Shown piece by piece: positions 1 through 6,618 of a stretch of DNA of 16,460 nucleotides. The position numbers were made by a program, and so were the translations under genes. Source of the stretch: Bacteroidales bacterium (GTDB taxonomy: Bacteria; Bacteroidota; Bacteroidia; Bacteroidales; Bacteroidaceae); assembly GCA_030523385.1 (NCBI GenBank), contig JAUNIV010000008.1, forward strand, positions 1 to 16,460. The letters are read 5' to 3'. The notes beneath the pieces are model-generated. The model saw only the letters and a list, made by a program, of their open reading frames with translations. It did no database searches and was not told the DNA's origin. Positions within the stretch are counted from its first letter, which is position 1, and each line of letters opens with the position of its first letter.

Positions 1-843
1 CCATTCCCTCCGTCAATAAGTAATAAACATAATAATTCTGTTCCTTATGATGATGAGCATACAGGAAAACATTATGGCAATGACAATACAGAAGTTGTAG
101 GAAAAACATCAGGGACGGAAGACGACAAACTTTTTCATTCGATTACGCATAGCATAATGCCGTATAACACAGAAGAAATAGCATACTCTGTCCGAAATCC
201 TACGGTATTCATTTGTGGAACAAAATTAGCAAATCAAGATGAATCTTATGTTAGTAATACTGGAAACTATGAATCCAGAGGAGATTGGATATACAAGACT
301 CATCATGAAACCCTGTGGGGAGGATTGGATCCTCTTATGGACGGCAGCATGAAGTATTATACTATTCCCGGTATGACGGATCAGGCAAAAAATCCTGTTC
401 ACATATTCGACAATTATGGAGACAAGAAGTCTATCTATGATCCATGTCCATCAGGTTGGCGGGTGCCGCCTGGAGATTTATGGCTCGGTTTTACAAAAAC
501 TGGCCTTAATCCCAATGGCGATTATAGTATAGTAAACACGAGCACACAACCGGTAGGTATAAGTGTAGCTGGAATGTATATGTATATGAACGGCTTTAAG
601 GAAGGAGAAAAAATATTTTTCCCAACACAAGGAACACGGGTCGCTGATGGAAAAATCATAAGGTCTGCAAGTTGTGGTAATTATCATAATGCAACAACCG
701 ATGCAACAAATGGTGGTCAACGTGTAAATATCTTGCATATCCATAGCGATACAGGTTTATTCCGCATTTTCGAAACAGGATTCTACATGTATTACGTAAA
801 GTCAGTAGCCGGTCCTATCCGCTGCGTGCGCGACCATAAATAA
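1..843 (+). CDS. FISUMP/fimbrillin-type exported surface protein, C-terminal part
   Basis: The frame is open from the first base of the window to TAA at 841-843, so about 280 residues are visible and the N-terminus, including any signal peptide or lipobox, lies upstream. The internal ATG at 157 is not a likely start, because in-frame coding continues before it. The diagnostic block is Y-DPCPSGWRVP (codons starting near 436), followed by a Gly/aromatic-rich stretch and ending in GPIRCVRD just before the stop. This pattern is typical of the Fibrobacter succinogenes major paralogous (FISUMP) domain, which in Bacteroidetes often sits at the C-terminus of fimbrillin-like or other surface lipoproteins. 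The exact role (fimbrial tip, adhesin or other) cannot be told from this fragment. The DNA is visibly more A+T-rich than the 1.6-6.2 kb operon, as is common for variable surface genes. A hairpin cluster follows within 25 nt. Confidence 0.7.
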   Translation, partial: PFPPSISNKHNNSVPYDDEHTGKHYGNDNTEVVGKTSGTEDDKLFHSITHSIMPYNTEEIAYSVRNPTVFICGTKLANQDESYVSNTGNYESRGDWIYKTHHETLWGGLDPLMDGSMKYYTIPGMTDQAKNPVHIFDNYGDKKSIYDPCPSGWRVPPGDLWLGFTKTGLNPNGDYSIVNTSTQPVGISVAGMYMYMNGFKEGEKIFFPTQGTRVADGKIIRSASCGNYHNATTDATNGGQRVNILHIHSDTGLFRIFETGFYMYYVKSVAGPIRCVRDHK

Positions 844-867
844 TAAGGTAATATATAGTCTGAAAAA

Positions 868-951
868 ACGCATATATCTTCGATGGCTCATGCATATATC
901 TTCACGAGCCAACGAAGATATATGCGTTGGCTCGTGAAGATATATGCGTGA
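868..951. repeat. Cluster of interleaved inverted repeats (alternative hairpins) after the FISUMP gene
   Basis: Two perfect inverted repeats interlock. Pair A is ACGCATATATCTTCG at 868-882 and its complement at 913-927 (15 bp). Pair B is a 23-bp arm at 892-914 and its complement at 925-947, with a 10-nt loop; it extends to 888-914/925-951 if one T.G pair is allowed. The loop and flanks of B contain the right arm of A, so only one hairpin can form at a time. The common core GAAGATATATGC occurs four times in alternating orientation. It may serve as the terminator of the upstream gene, though no T-tract follows, or be a palindromic repeat element. Confidence 0.75.
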
Positions 952-980
952 AATGGATATAGGGGCTATATCCTTGAAAT

Positions 981-1018
981 AAAAAGAGGCTGATTCCCAT
1001 CGGAACCAGCCTCTTTTT
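981..1018 (-). terminator. Rho-independent terminator of rplS
   Basis: AAAAAGAGGCTG (981-992) is the exact complement of 1007-1018. The inner part extends the stem to 981-997/1002-1018 with a 4-nt loop. The single non-Watson-Crick position (993/1006) is a G.U pair only in minus-strand RNA, which supports termination of the leftward rplS transcript 20 nt after its stop. The minus strand ends in a run of five U. Confidence 0.9.
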
Positions 1019-1037
1019 ATCTAGGAAGCATAAGTTA

Positions 1038-1391
1038 TTACAGATTAACTCTCTTTTCCTGGATTCTGGCTTTCTTACCGGTAAGTTTGCGCAGGTAATA
1101 CAACTTAGCACGACGAACTTTACCAATCTTGTTTACAGTAATACTGTCGATAGCCGGAGATTCAATCGGGAAAATACGTTCAACACCTACTGTTCCAGAC
1201 ATTTTGCGAACAGTGAAACGTTTCTTTTCACCATGTCCACAGATCTTGATAACAACACCACGATACAACTGTACACGTTCCTTGTTACCTTCAACGATAC
1301 GGTATGCCACTGTTACAGTATCGCCAGCTTTGAATGAAGGATGCTGTTTGCCAGTAGCAAATGCTTCTTCAGCAATTTTAATTAAATCCAT
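1038..1391 (-). CDS. rplS: 50S ribosomal protein L19
   Basis: The 117-residue product is full length for bacterial L19, the large-subunit protein at the interface with the 30S subunit. The sequence shows family features in order: the N-terminal helix MDLIKIAEEAF, the SH3-like core with FKAGDTVTVAYRIVEGNKER and the RGVVIKICG strand, FTVRKMSGTVGVERIFPIESP, and the basic C-terminal RRAKLYYLRKLTGKKARI. ATG at 1391 is the only sensible start; it follows an A/T-rich leader. The gene stands alone, with its own consensus promoter about 90 nt upstream and a strong terminator, so it is monocistronic here, unlike the rpsP-rimM-trmD-rplS arrangement of many bacteria. Confidence 0.98.
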   Translation of the reverse strand: MDLIKIAEEAFATGKQHPSFKAGDTVTVAYRIVEGNKERVQLYRGVVIKICGHGEKKRFTVRKMSGTVGVERIFPIESPAIDSITVNKIGKVRRAKLYYLRKLTGKKARIQEKRVNL

Positions 1392-1476
1392 TGTTTGTTA
1401 ATTATTAAATTGTTTATCGTTACCAACGCAACATATCAAGTAACTCTTCTTTGACAGCGATTGCGCGAAAGCGGTG

Positions 1477-1508
1477 CAAAAGTACTGCTTTTTTGTCAGC
1501 CGACCAAA
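1477..1508 (-). promoter_or_regulatory. Promoter of rplS (Bacteroidetes type)
   Basis: On the minus strand, TTTG (complement of 1505-1508) is followed after exactly 20 nt by TACTTTTG (complement of 1477-1484). This fits the Bacteroidetes housekeeping sigma consensus TTTG-N19-21-TAnnTTTG. The predicted start near 1470 gives a leader of about 80 nt, longer than most in this window. Confidence 0.8.
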
Positions 1509-1539
1509 TATTAATTCATATATTTTTCATAGAATATCG

Positions 1540-1570
1540 TTGGCTGACATCTCTTTTTTGACTACATTTG
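1540..1570 (+). promoter_or_regulatory. Promoter of the exported hydrolase operon
   Basis: TTG at 1540-1542, a 20-nt spacer and TACATTTG at 1563-1570 match the Bacteroidetes consensus. Transcription would start near 1577, leaving about 14 nt before the ATG at 1591. It is divergent from the rplS promoter, with the two -33 elements about 30 bp apart. Confidence 0.8.
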
Positions 1571-1590
1571 GCCGATAAAATGAACCGATT

Positions 1591-2367
1591 ATGAAATTAA
1601 TTCGAATTAAGTACATGGTTCCGCTGACCTTGTTGGCCGGAATCTCTCTGTTTTCAAGTTGTCGCTCAGGCTACTCCGTAGTGGCTGTGGAAGGCGACAG
1701 AATGGAAGTGACTGCCGAACTGGATGCCCGTCCGGACAGTGCGGCAATGGCTGTTTTAGCTCCTTATAAAAAGACGGTGGACAGCATTATGTCGCCGGTC
1801 ATCGGACAAAGCGCCAGGTTTATGGACCGTTTCCGTCCCGAAAGTGAATTGTCTAATCTGGTGGCAGACATCCTCCGCCTTTCTGCTTCTGACTACATAG
1901 GTCGTCCGGCCGATGTGGGACTTACCAACATGGGTGGACTGCGTACGGCTCTGCCCGAAGGTGACATCACGTATGGTAACATTTATGAAATAACCCCGTT
2001 TGAAAATACGCTGTGCATTGTCACCATGAAGGGTGACTTGCTGAGGCAGTTGTTCGAGAATGTTGCCCGGGTGCATGGCGAAGGACTGAGCGGTGCAAGA
2101 CTGGTCATATCCGAAGACGGCAAGCTGCTTTCGGCTACCGTGGGAGGAAAGGAGATAGATGACAACAAAGACTACAAGGTGGCCACATTGGACTACTTGG
2201 CCGAAGGGAATGACCACATGGAGGCTTTCACTCAAGTGGCAGATGCCGACAAGCTGACTCCCGAAAATGCTACAGTGCGCCAGCTGTTCATGAACTATGT
2301 GAGCGAACTGGCCAAAGCCGGCAAGAAGGTGGACTCCAAAATAGAAGGAAGAATAACCGTAGAATGA
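1591..2367 (+). CDS. 5'-nucleotidase C-terminal domain lipoprotein
   Basis: The 258-residue protein begins with a lipoprotein signal (MKLIRIKYMVPLTLLAGISL, then FSSC, acylated Cys24), so it should be membrane-anchored in the envelope. Residues about 60-230 match the substrate-binding C-terminal domain of UshA-type 5'-nucleotidases: a LSNLVADILR helix, GLTNMGGLRTALPEGDI, then YEITPFENTL, and YLAEGNDHM near residue 203. The catalytic metallophosphatase domain is absent and is encoded by the next gene, 16 nt downstream, so the usual single polypeptide is split and the gene order is reversed (C-terminal domain first). I infer that the two products assemble into one active enzyme. It is the first gene behind a consensus promoter. 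Domain assignment is strong; substrate is unknown. Confidence 0.85.
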   Translation: MKLIRIKYMVPLTLLAGISLFSSCRSGYSVVAVEGDRMEVTAELDARPDSAAMAVLAPYKKTVDSIMSPVIGQSARFMDRFRPESELSNLVADILRLSASDYIGRPADVGLTNMGGLRTALPEGDITYGNIYEITPFENTLCIVTMKGDLLRQLFENVARVHGEGLSGARLVISEDGKLLSATVGGKEIDDNKDYKVATLDYLAEGNDHMEAFTQVADADKLTPENATVRQLFMNYVSELAKAGKKVDSKIEGRITVE

Positions 2368-2383
2368 TAAAACATTGATCGCA

Positions 2384-3226
2384 ATGAAACGAATATATTT
2401 GCTTTTGGCTGCCGTATGCCTGTGCATGACGCTTGCGGCACAAGATGTGAAAGAACTGCTGATTCTGCATACCAACGATACTCACAGCCGGATAGAGCCT
2501 ATACCGGAGTCTGATCCGAATCCCGAATATGCCGGGAAAGCCGGATTTGTCCGTAGGGTGACACTTATCAAGGAAATGCGGGAAAAGAATAAGGATTTGC
2601 TGCTGTTTGACTGCGGTGACTTCTCGCAGGGTTCACCTTATTATAATATGTTTGGCGGCGAAGTGGAAGTGAAGCTGATGAATGAAATGGGCTATGATGC
2701 CGGAACCATCGGCAACCATGAGTTCGACTTCGGACTGGACAACATGGCCCGGATATTCCGGATGGCTAATTTCCCCATCGTGTGTGCCAACTACGATGTG
2801 AAGGGAACCGTACTCGAAGGACTGGTGAAACCTTACGTGGTGCTGGAGCGCGACGGTGTGCGGATAGGAGTATTCGGACTTAGCCCCGTTTTGGAAGGAC
2901 TGGTGCAGGCACATTGTTACGGAGGCGTTGTGTTCAAAGACCCCATAGAAGCGGCACAGCAGGTGGCCGACCTTTTGAAAGAAAAGGAGAAATGTGATTT
3001 GGTGATATGCCTTTCGCACTTGGGCTGGCAGGGAGAACCCTACTCGGACGAAACGCTTATTCCGCACACGCGAAACATTGATATCGTGTTGGGAGGACAC
3101 TCTCATTCTTATTTCGACAAGACCCTGTTCTATAAAAATCTGGATGGCAAGGAGATTCCTTTGCAACAGATGGGAAAGAATGCCGTCTATGTGGGGCGCA
3201 TGAAGGTAACACTGGAAAAGAACTGA
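2384..3226 (+). CDS. Periplasmic metallophosphoesterase (5'-nucleotidase catalytic domain)
   Basis: A 280-residue secreted calcineurin-like phosphoesterase. I chose ATG at 2384, which gives a clean signal peptide (MKRIYLLLAAVCLCMTLAAQ, cut near LAA/Q); a TTG nine bases upstream is in frame but unlikely. All metal-binding motifs of the UshA/5'-nucleotidase N-terminal domain are present: NDTH (31-34), DCGD (76-79), GNHEFD (110-115), LSHLG (210-214) and GGHSHS (237-242). The protein ends shortly after the last metal motif and lacks the C-terminal nucleotide-binding domain, which the preceding gene supplies. The expected reaction is hydrolysis of a nucleotide or related phosphate ester in the periplasm; the exact substrate cannot be read from the sequence. 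The next gene starts 8 nt after the stop, so the genes are co-transcribed. Confidence 0.9.
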   Translation: MKRIYLLLAAVCLCMTLAAQDVKELLILHTNDTHSRIEPIPESDPNPEYAGKAGFVRRVTLIKEMREKNKDLLLFDCGDFSQGSPYYNMFGGEVEVKLMNEMGYDAGTIGNHEFDFGLDNMARIFRMANFPIVCANYDVKGTVLEGLVKPYVVLERDGVRIGVFGLSPVLEGLVQAHCYGGVVFKDPIEAAQQVADLLKEKEKCDLVICLSHLGWQGEPYSDETLIPHTRNIDIVLGGHSHSYFDKTLFYKNLDGKEIPLQQMGKNAVYVGRMKVTLEKN

Positions 3227-3234
3227 CCGGCAGA

Positions 3235-6207
3235 ATGAAGAAGATTGGGTTGATTGCCTGCCTGTGCGTGTGGTGCTGGCAAGCTGTGTGTGCACAGCAG
3301 GCCGTGTCCGGTGTGCTGCAAAGGGGAGGAGCGGAAGACCGTGACTGCAAGGCGTGGGTAGATGCGCAGCTTTCTGCCATGAGCCTGAAGGAAAAGATAG
3401 GTCAGTTGTTTATCCACACGGTGGCACCGCTCAACACGGCGGCCAACAAGAAGAACATACGCGATGCGGTGAAGGAATACAAGGTGGGCGGGTTGCTTTT
3501 CTCGGGCGGACAGTTGGCCGAACAGGTGCAGCTCACCAATTATGCGCAAGGACAGGCGGAAGTGCCGCTGTTCATCACTTTCGACGGGGAGTGGGGACTG
3601 GCCATGCGGCTGAAGGATACTCCACAATTCCCCCGAAACAGGGTACTGGGATGCATCTCGCACGATGAACTTTTATATGAATACGGCAAGGAGGTGGCAC
3701 GCCAGTGCAGGGAGATAGGAGTTCAGATAAACTTTGCTCCCGTAGCCGATGTGGACATCAATCCGCGCAATCCGGTCATCAACACCCGCTCTTTTGGAGG
3801 CAGTGCGGATAATGTGGCACGCAAGGTGGTGGCCTATTCCCGTGGATTGGAAGAGGGTGGCGTGCTCTCCGTAAGCAAGCACTTCCCTGGACATGGAGAT
3901 ACCGAAGTCGATTCGCACAAGGCATTGCCGGTGCTGAAGTTCGACCGTGCCCGGATGGACAGCATCGAATTGCGTCCGTTCAGGGAGGTTGTGAAGGCGG
4001 GACTCGGAGGTATCATGGTGGGACATCTGGAAGTGCCTGCCCTGGGAAAAGAACCGGCTTCCGTGTCCCGGCAAGTCATTGACGGCGTGCTCCGCGGAGA
4101 ACTGGGCTTTCAGGGACTGGTATTTACGGATGCGCTGGAGATGAAAGGCATTTCGCAGAAAGAGCAGGTGTGTGCCCGAGCCTTGATGGCCGGAAACGAC
4201 TTGCTGCTGGCTCCCCGCAATCTGAAACGGGAACTGGACGGGGTGCTGGAGGCGGTGCGCAGCGGAAAACTGACGGAAGAGCAAATCACGGAGAAGTGTC
4301 GCAAGGTGCTGACTTACAAATATGCCTTAGGACTGAAAAACCGACCTTACATTCAGCTTTCCGGTTTGGAACAGCGGCTCAATACGCCGGAGACCAAAGA
4401 ACTGATGCTTCGTCTGCAAAAGGCAGCGGTGACTGTCCCCCGTTGCATTCCCGGTGCGCTTCCGCTCAATGCCGCCCAACAGGGCACGATGGTATTGGGT
4501 ATCGGTTCGGCTTCAGTCTCTTCGTTCTGCGACCGCTTGCAGAGTAGCGTCCCGATTGCCTATATCGCTGCCGGTTCCGCAAGTCCGGATGTGCTGAAGC
4601 GGAAGTTGTTGGGCGGCAAGCGGGTGATTGTGGTCATCTCTTCCAACGATTACAGGAAATATCGTTCGCTGTTGATTTCGCTTCCCGACGCTTTGCCCGT
4701 GACTTATGTCTATCTGATGCCTCTGCGCTCCATGCAGGAACAGGAGGCTTATTGGCAGAAGGCATCGGCCGTGGTGCTGGGACATACGGATGCACCGGAA
4801 GTGCAGGAATACATAGCCGATGTGATAGCCGGAAAGGCGGTGGCCGACGGACGCATCTCGGTAGGAGTGGGGACATTGCTGCGACCGGGTGACGGTGTGA
4901 CGATATCGCCGGATATGCCGCGTGTGTATCGCACCGAAGACTATGGCATGGACTCGAAAGTGCTGTCACAGATAGACGACATTGCCTTGGAAGGCATTCG
5001 GGCAAAGGCATATCCCGGTTGCCAGATTGTGATTCTGAAAGATGGCAAGCGGGTGTACGACAAGTCGTTCGGCACATTCACCTACGAGGATTCCCGTCAG
5101 GTAAAAAGAACGGACCTGTATGACCTGGCTTCGCTGACTAAGACTACCGCCACGCTGCTGGCAGTCATGAAACTTTATGATGAAGGAAAATTCGGCTTGA
5201 CCGACCCTATATCGAAGTATGTGCCGGCCCTGAAAGGAACGGACAAAGAACGCATCACGATAGAAGATTTGCTGATGCACCAGTCCGGCATTCCTGCCTA
5301 CTGGCCTTTCTACAAGGCTGCCATAGATGAGGACAGCTACACAGGGGCTTTTTATAAAGCCAGACCCGATGCCTCCCATCATCAGCAGGTGGATACCCGT
5401 CTGTTTGCCATTGACCGTTTCGACTATAAAAAAGAACTGATGGCGGAGGCGTATTCCCCGGATTATCCTTTGCAGGTGGCCGACAGCATGTATCTGCACC
5501 GTTCGTTTCATGATTCCATTGTGGCGCAGATAGGGCGCATACCTTTAAAGGACAGGCGTTACCGCTACAGTTGCCTGAACTTCATGCTGCTGAAGGAAAT
5601 GGTAGAAAACCTCAGCGGGAAGTCCATGGACAAATTTCTGGATGAGAACTTCTATGGCCCTATGAAGATGAAGCGCACCCTGTTCCTGCCTTTGCGGAAG
5701 TTTGGCAAGGAGGAGATAGTGCCTACGGTGAAGAAAGATTATTTGCGTAAGGGGGAGATGCTGCAAGGCTATGTGCACGATGAGTTGGCGGCCTTTGCCG
5801 GAGGCGTATCGGGTAATGCCGGACTATTTTCTACAGCCAACGATGTAGCCAAAGTCTATCAGATGCTGATAGATGGCGGAGTTTATGAAGGACAGCGTCT
5901 GCTGAGTCGGGAAACCTGTGACTTGTTTCTGACCCATACTTCCCGGATAAGCCGCAGGGGATTGGGTTTCGACAAACCGGATATGAAGAATGTGCCCAAA
6001 AGTCCTTGTGCGGAGGAGGCGCCAAAGGAAGTGGTGGGGCATACAGGCTTTACCGGCACTTGTGCGTGGGCCGATCCGAAGAACCGGTTGGTGTATGTTT
6101 TCCTGAGCAACCGGATTTATCCGCGTCCTTTCGATCATAAACAGCTCATGAAGCTCAATATACGTCCCCGCATCCAACAGGTTATGTATCAAGCCATGAT
6201 GAAATAA
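3235..6207 (+). CDS. Secreted GH3 beta-N-acetylglucosaminidase (NagZ-like) fused to a class C beta-lactamase-like serine hydrolase
   Basis: A 990-residue exported protein with a signal peptide (MKKIGLIACLCVWCWQAVCA/QQ). Residues about 40-365 are a GH3 catalytic domain with the NagZ signature KHFPGHGDT (215-223), His228 of the Asp/His loop, and FTDALEM with the likely nucleophile Asp299. Residues about 385-550 resemble the GH3 second (alpha/beta) domain. Residues about 575-985 form a class C beta-lactamase/DD-peptidase fold: SLTK with Ser633 and Lys636, Tyr778 in YSCLN in place of Y-x-N, and HTG at 936-938. NagZ enzymes remove GlcNAc from muropeptides; the second domain may act on peptide or ester bonds, which I infer from the fold only. 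Such fusions are known in Bacteroidetes. It is the last gene of an operon with a split 5'-nucleotidase, suggesting envelope or periplasmic salvage. No strong terminator follows; only a 7-bp weak hairpin at 6206-6240 is seen. Confidence 0.9.
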   Translation: MKKIGLIACLCVWCWQAVCAQQAVSGVLQRGGAEDRDCKAWVDAQLSAMSLKEKIGQLFIHTVAPLNTAANKKNIRDAVKEYKVGGLLFSGGQLAEQVQLTNYAQGQAEVPLFITFDGEWGLAMRLKDTPQFPRNRVLGCISHDELLYEYGKEVARQCREIGVQINFAPVADVDINPRNPVINTRSFGGSADNVARKVVAYSRGLEEGGVLSVSKHFPGHGDTEVDSHKALPVLKFDRARMDSIELRPFREVVKAGLGGIMVGHLEVPALGKEPASVSRQVIDGVLRGELGFQGLVFTDALEMKGISQKEQVCARALMAGNDLLLAPRNLKRELDGVLEAVRSGKLTEEQITEKCRKVLTYKYALGLKNRPYIQLSGLEQRLNTPETKELMLRLQKAAVTVPRCIPGALPLNAAQQGTMVLGIGSASVSSFCDRLQSSVPIAYIAAGSASPDVLKRKLLGGKRVIVVISSNDYRKYRSLLISLPDALPVTYVYLMPLRSMQEQEAYWQKASAVVLGHTDAPEVQEYIADVIAGKAVADGRISVGVGTLLRPGDGVTISPDMPRVYRTEDYGMDSKVLSQIDDIALEGIRAKAYPGCQIVILKDGKRVYDKSFGTFTYEDSRQVKRTDLYDLASLTKTTATLLAVMKLYDEGKFGLTDPISKYVPALKGTDKERITIEDLLMHQSGIPAYWPFYKAAIDEDSYTGAFYKARPDASHHQQVDTRLFAIDRFDYKKELMAEAYSPDYPLQVADSMYLHRSFHDSIVAQIGRIPLKDRRYRYSCLNFMLLKEMVENLSGKSMDKFLDENFYGPMKMKRTLFLPLRKFGKEEIVPTVKKDYLRKGEMLQGYVHDELAAFAGGVSGNAGLFSTANDVAKVYQMLIDGGVYEGQRLLSRETCDLFLTHTSRISRRGLGFDKPDMKNVPKSPCAEEAPKEVVGHTGFTGTCAWADPKNRLVYVFLSNRIYPRPFDHKQLMKLNIRPRIQQVMYQAMMK

Positions 6208-6252
6208 TCGTATTTAGATTAAGTACAAATTAGTACGATTTTGCTATCTCCA

Positions 6253-6285
6253 TGTGACAACCAAAGAATAAAATCCCTATCTTTG
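6253..6285 (+). promoter_or_regulatory. Promoter of the ferredoxin gene
   Basis: TATCTTTG at 6278-6285 is a perfect -7 box. The -33 element is weak (TGTG at 6253-6256, 21-nt spacer). The predicted start is near 6292, giving a leader of about 37 nt rich in A/T with repeated TTAATAA-like steps. Confidence 0.65.
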
Positions 6286-6328
6286 CATCATCAAATTAGT
6301 ACTAATAATAACTTAATAATTAACTAGT

Positions 6329-6496
6329 ATGGCTTACGTAATTAGTGACGATTGTATCGCTTGCGGTACTTGTATCGATGAATGTCCGGTAGAGGCAATC
6401 TCTGAAGGTGATAAGTATTCTATCAATCCGGATTTGTGTACAGAATGTGGAACTTGCGCAGATGCTTGTCCTTCTGAGGCTATCCACTTGGGATAA
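6329..6496 (+). CDS. 2x[4Fe-4S] bacterial ferredoxin, 55 aa
   Basis: ATG at 6329 opens a 55-codon frame ending with TAA at 6494-6496. It encodes two classical CxxCxxCxxxCP clusters: Cys9, 12, 15 and 19 followed by Pro, and Cys37, 40, 43 and 47 followed by Pro. The two halves are internally symmetrical (DDCIACGTCIDECP and DLCTECGTCADACP), as in clostridial-type ferredoxins. The protein is a small soluble low-potential electron carrier, expected to serve pyruvate:ferredoxin oxidoreductase and related enzymes of an anaerobe. It has its own promoter and a strong terminator, so it is monocistronic. Codon use (GGT, TCT, GAA, GCT) looks like that of a highly expressed gene. Confidence 0.97.
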   Translation: MAYVISDDCIACGTCIDECPVEAISEGDKYSINPDLCTECGTCADACPSEAIHLG

Positions 6497-6522
6497 AGAT
6501 ACAATCAGTCTTTAGACTAAAA

Positions 6523-6567
6523 AAGCGACCGCTTCACTTCGGTGAATGCGGTCGCTTCCTTTTTTTT
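6523..6567 (+). terminator. Rho-independent terminator of the ferredoxin gene
   Basis: AAGCGACCGC (6523-6532) pairs with GCGGTCGCTT (6548-6557). The inner stem TTCAC/GTGAA closes a C(UUCG)G tetraloop with one bulged T at 6547, and a run of eight T follows at 6560-6567. Confidence 0.95.
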
Positions 6568-6593
6568 ACAAAGCTATCTTTGTATTATCTTTG
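6567..6593 (+). promoter_or_regulatory. Promoter region of the EamA gene with tandem -7 boxes and a palindrome
   Basis: TATCTTTG occurs twice, at 6575-6582 and 6586-6593. The second is better placed for the ATG at 6619. No good -33 TTG is seen; the position falls in the T-tract of the preceding terminator. The first box lies inside the palindrome TACAAAGCTATCTTTGTA (6567-6584), a possible operator. Confidence 0.55.
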
Positions 6594-6618
6594 CAGCGTG
6601 AAAAAAAAATGAAATACA

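Noticed and set aside
868..951. Invertible promoter (phase-variation) element
   Set aside because: The repeat arms are only 10 to 30 nt apart and enclose no promoter. Known Bacteroides invertible promoters have arms flanking a promoter of much greater length.
1756..2475. Long antisense frames over the nucleotidase, GH3 fusion, EamA and corA genes
   Set aside because: They lie opposite well-identified genes, have His/Cys/Ser-rich random composition and no ribosome sites.
6206..6240. Terminator after the NagZ fusion gene
   Set aside because: The stem is only 7 bp (AATCGTA/TACGATT) with a 21-nt loop and four T, too weak to list as a feature.
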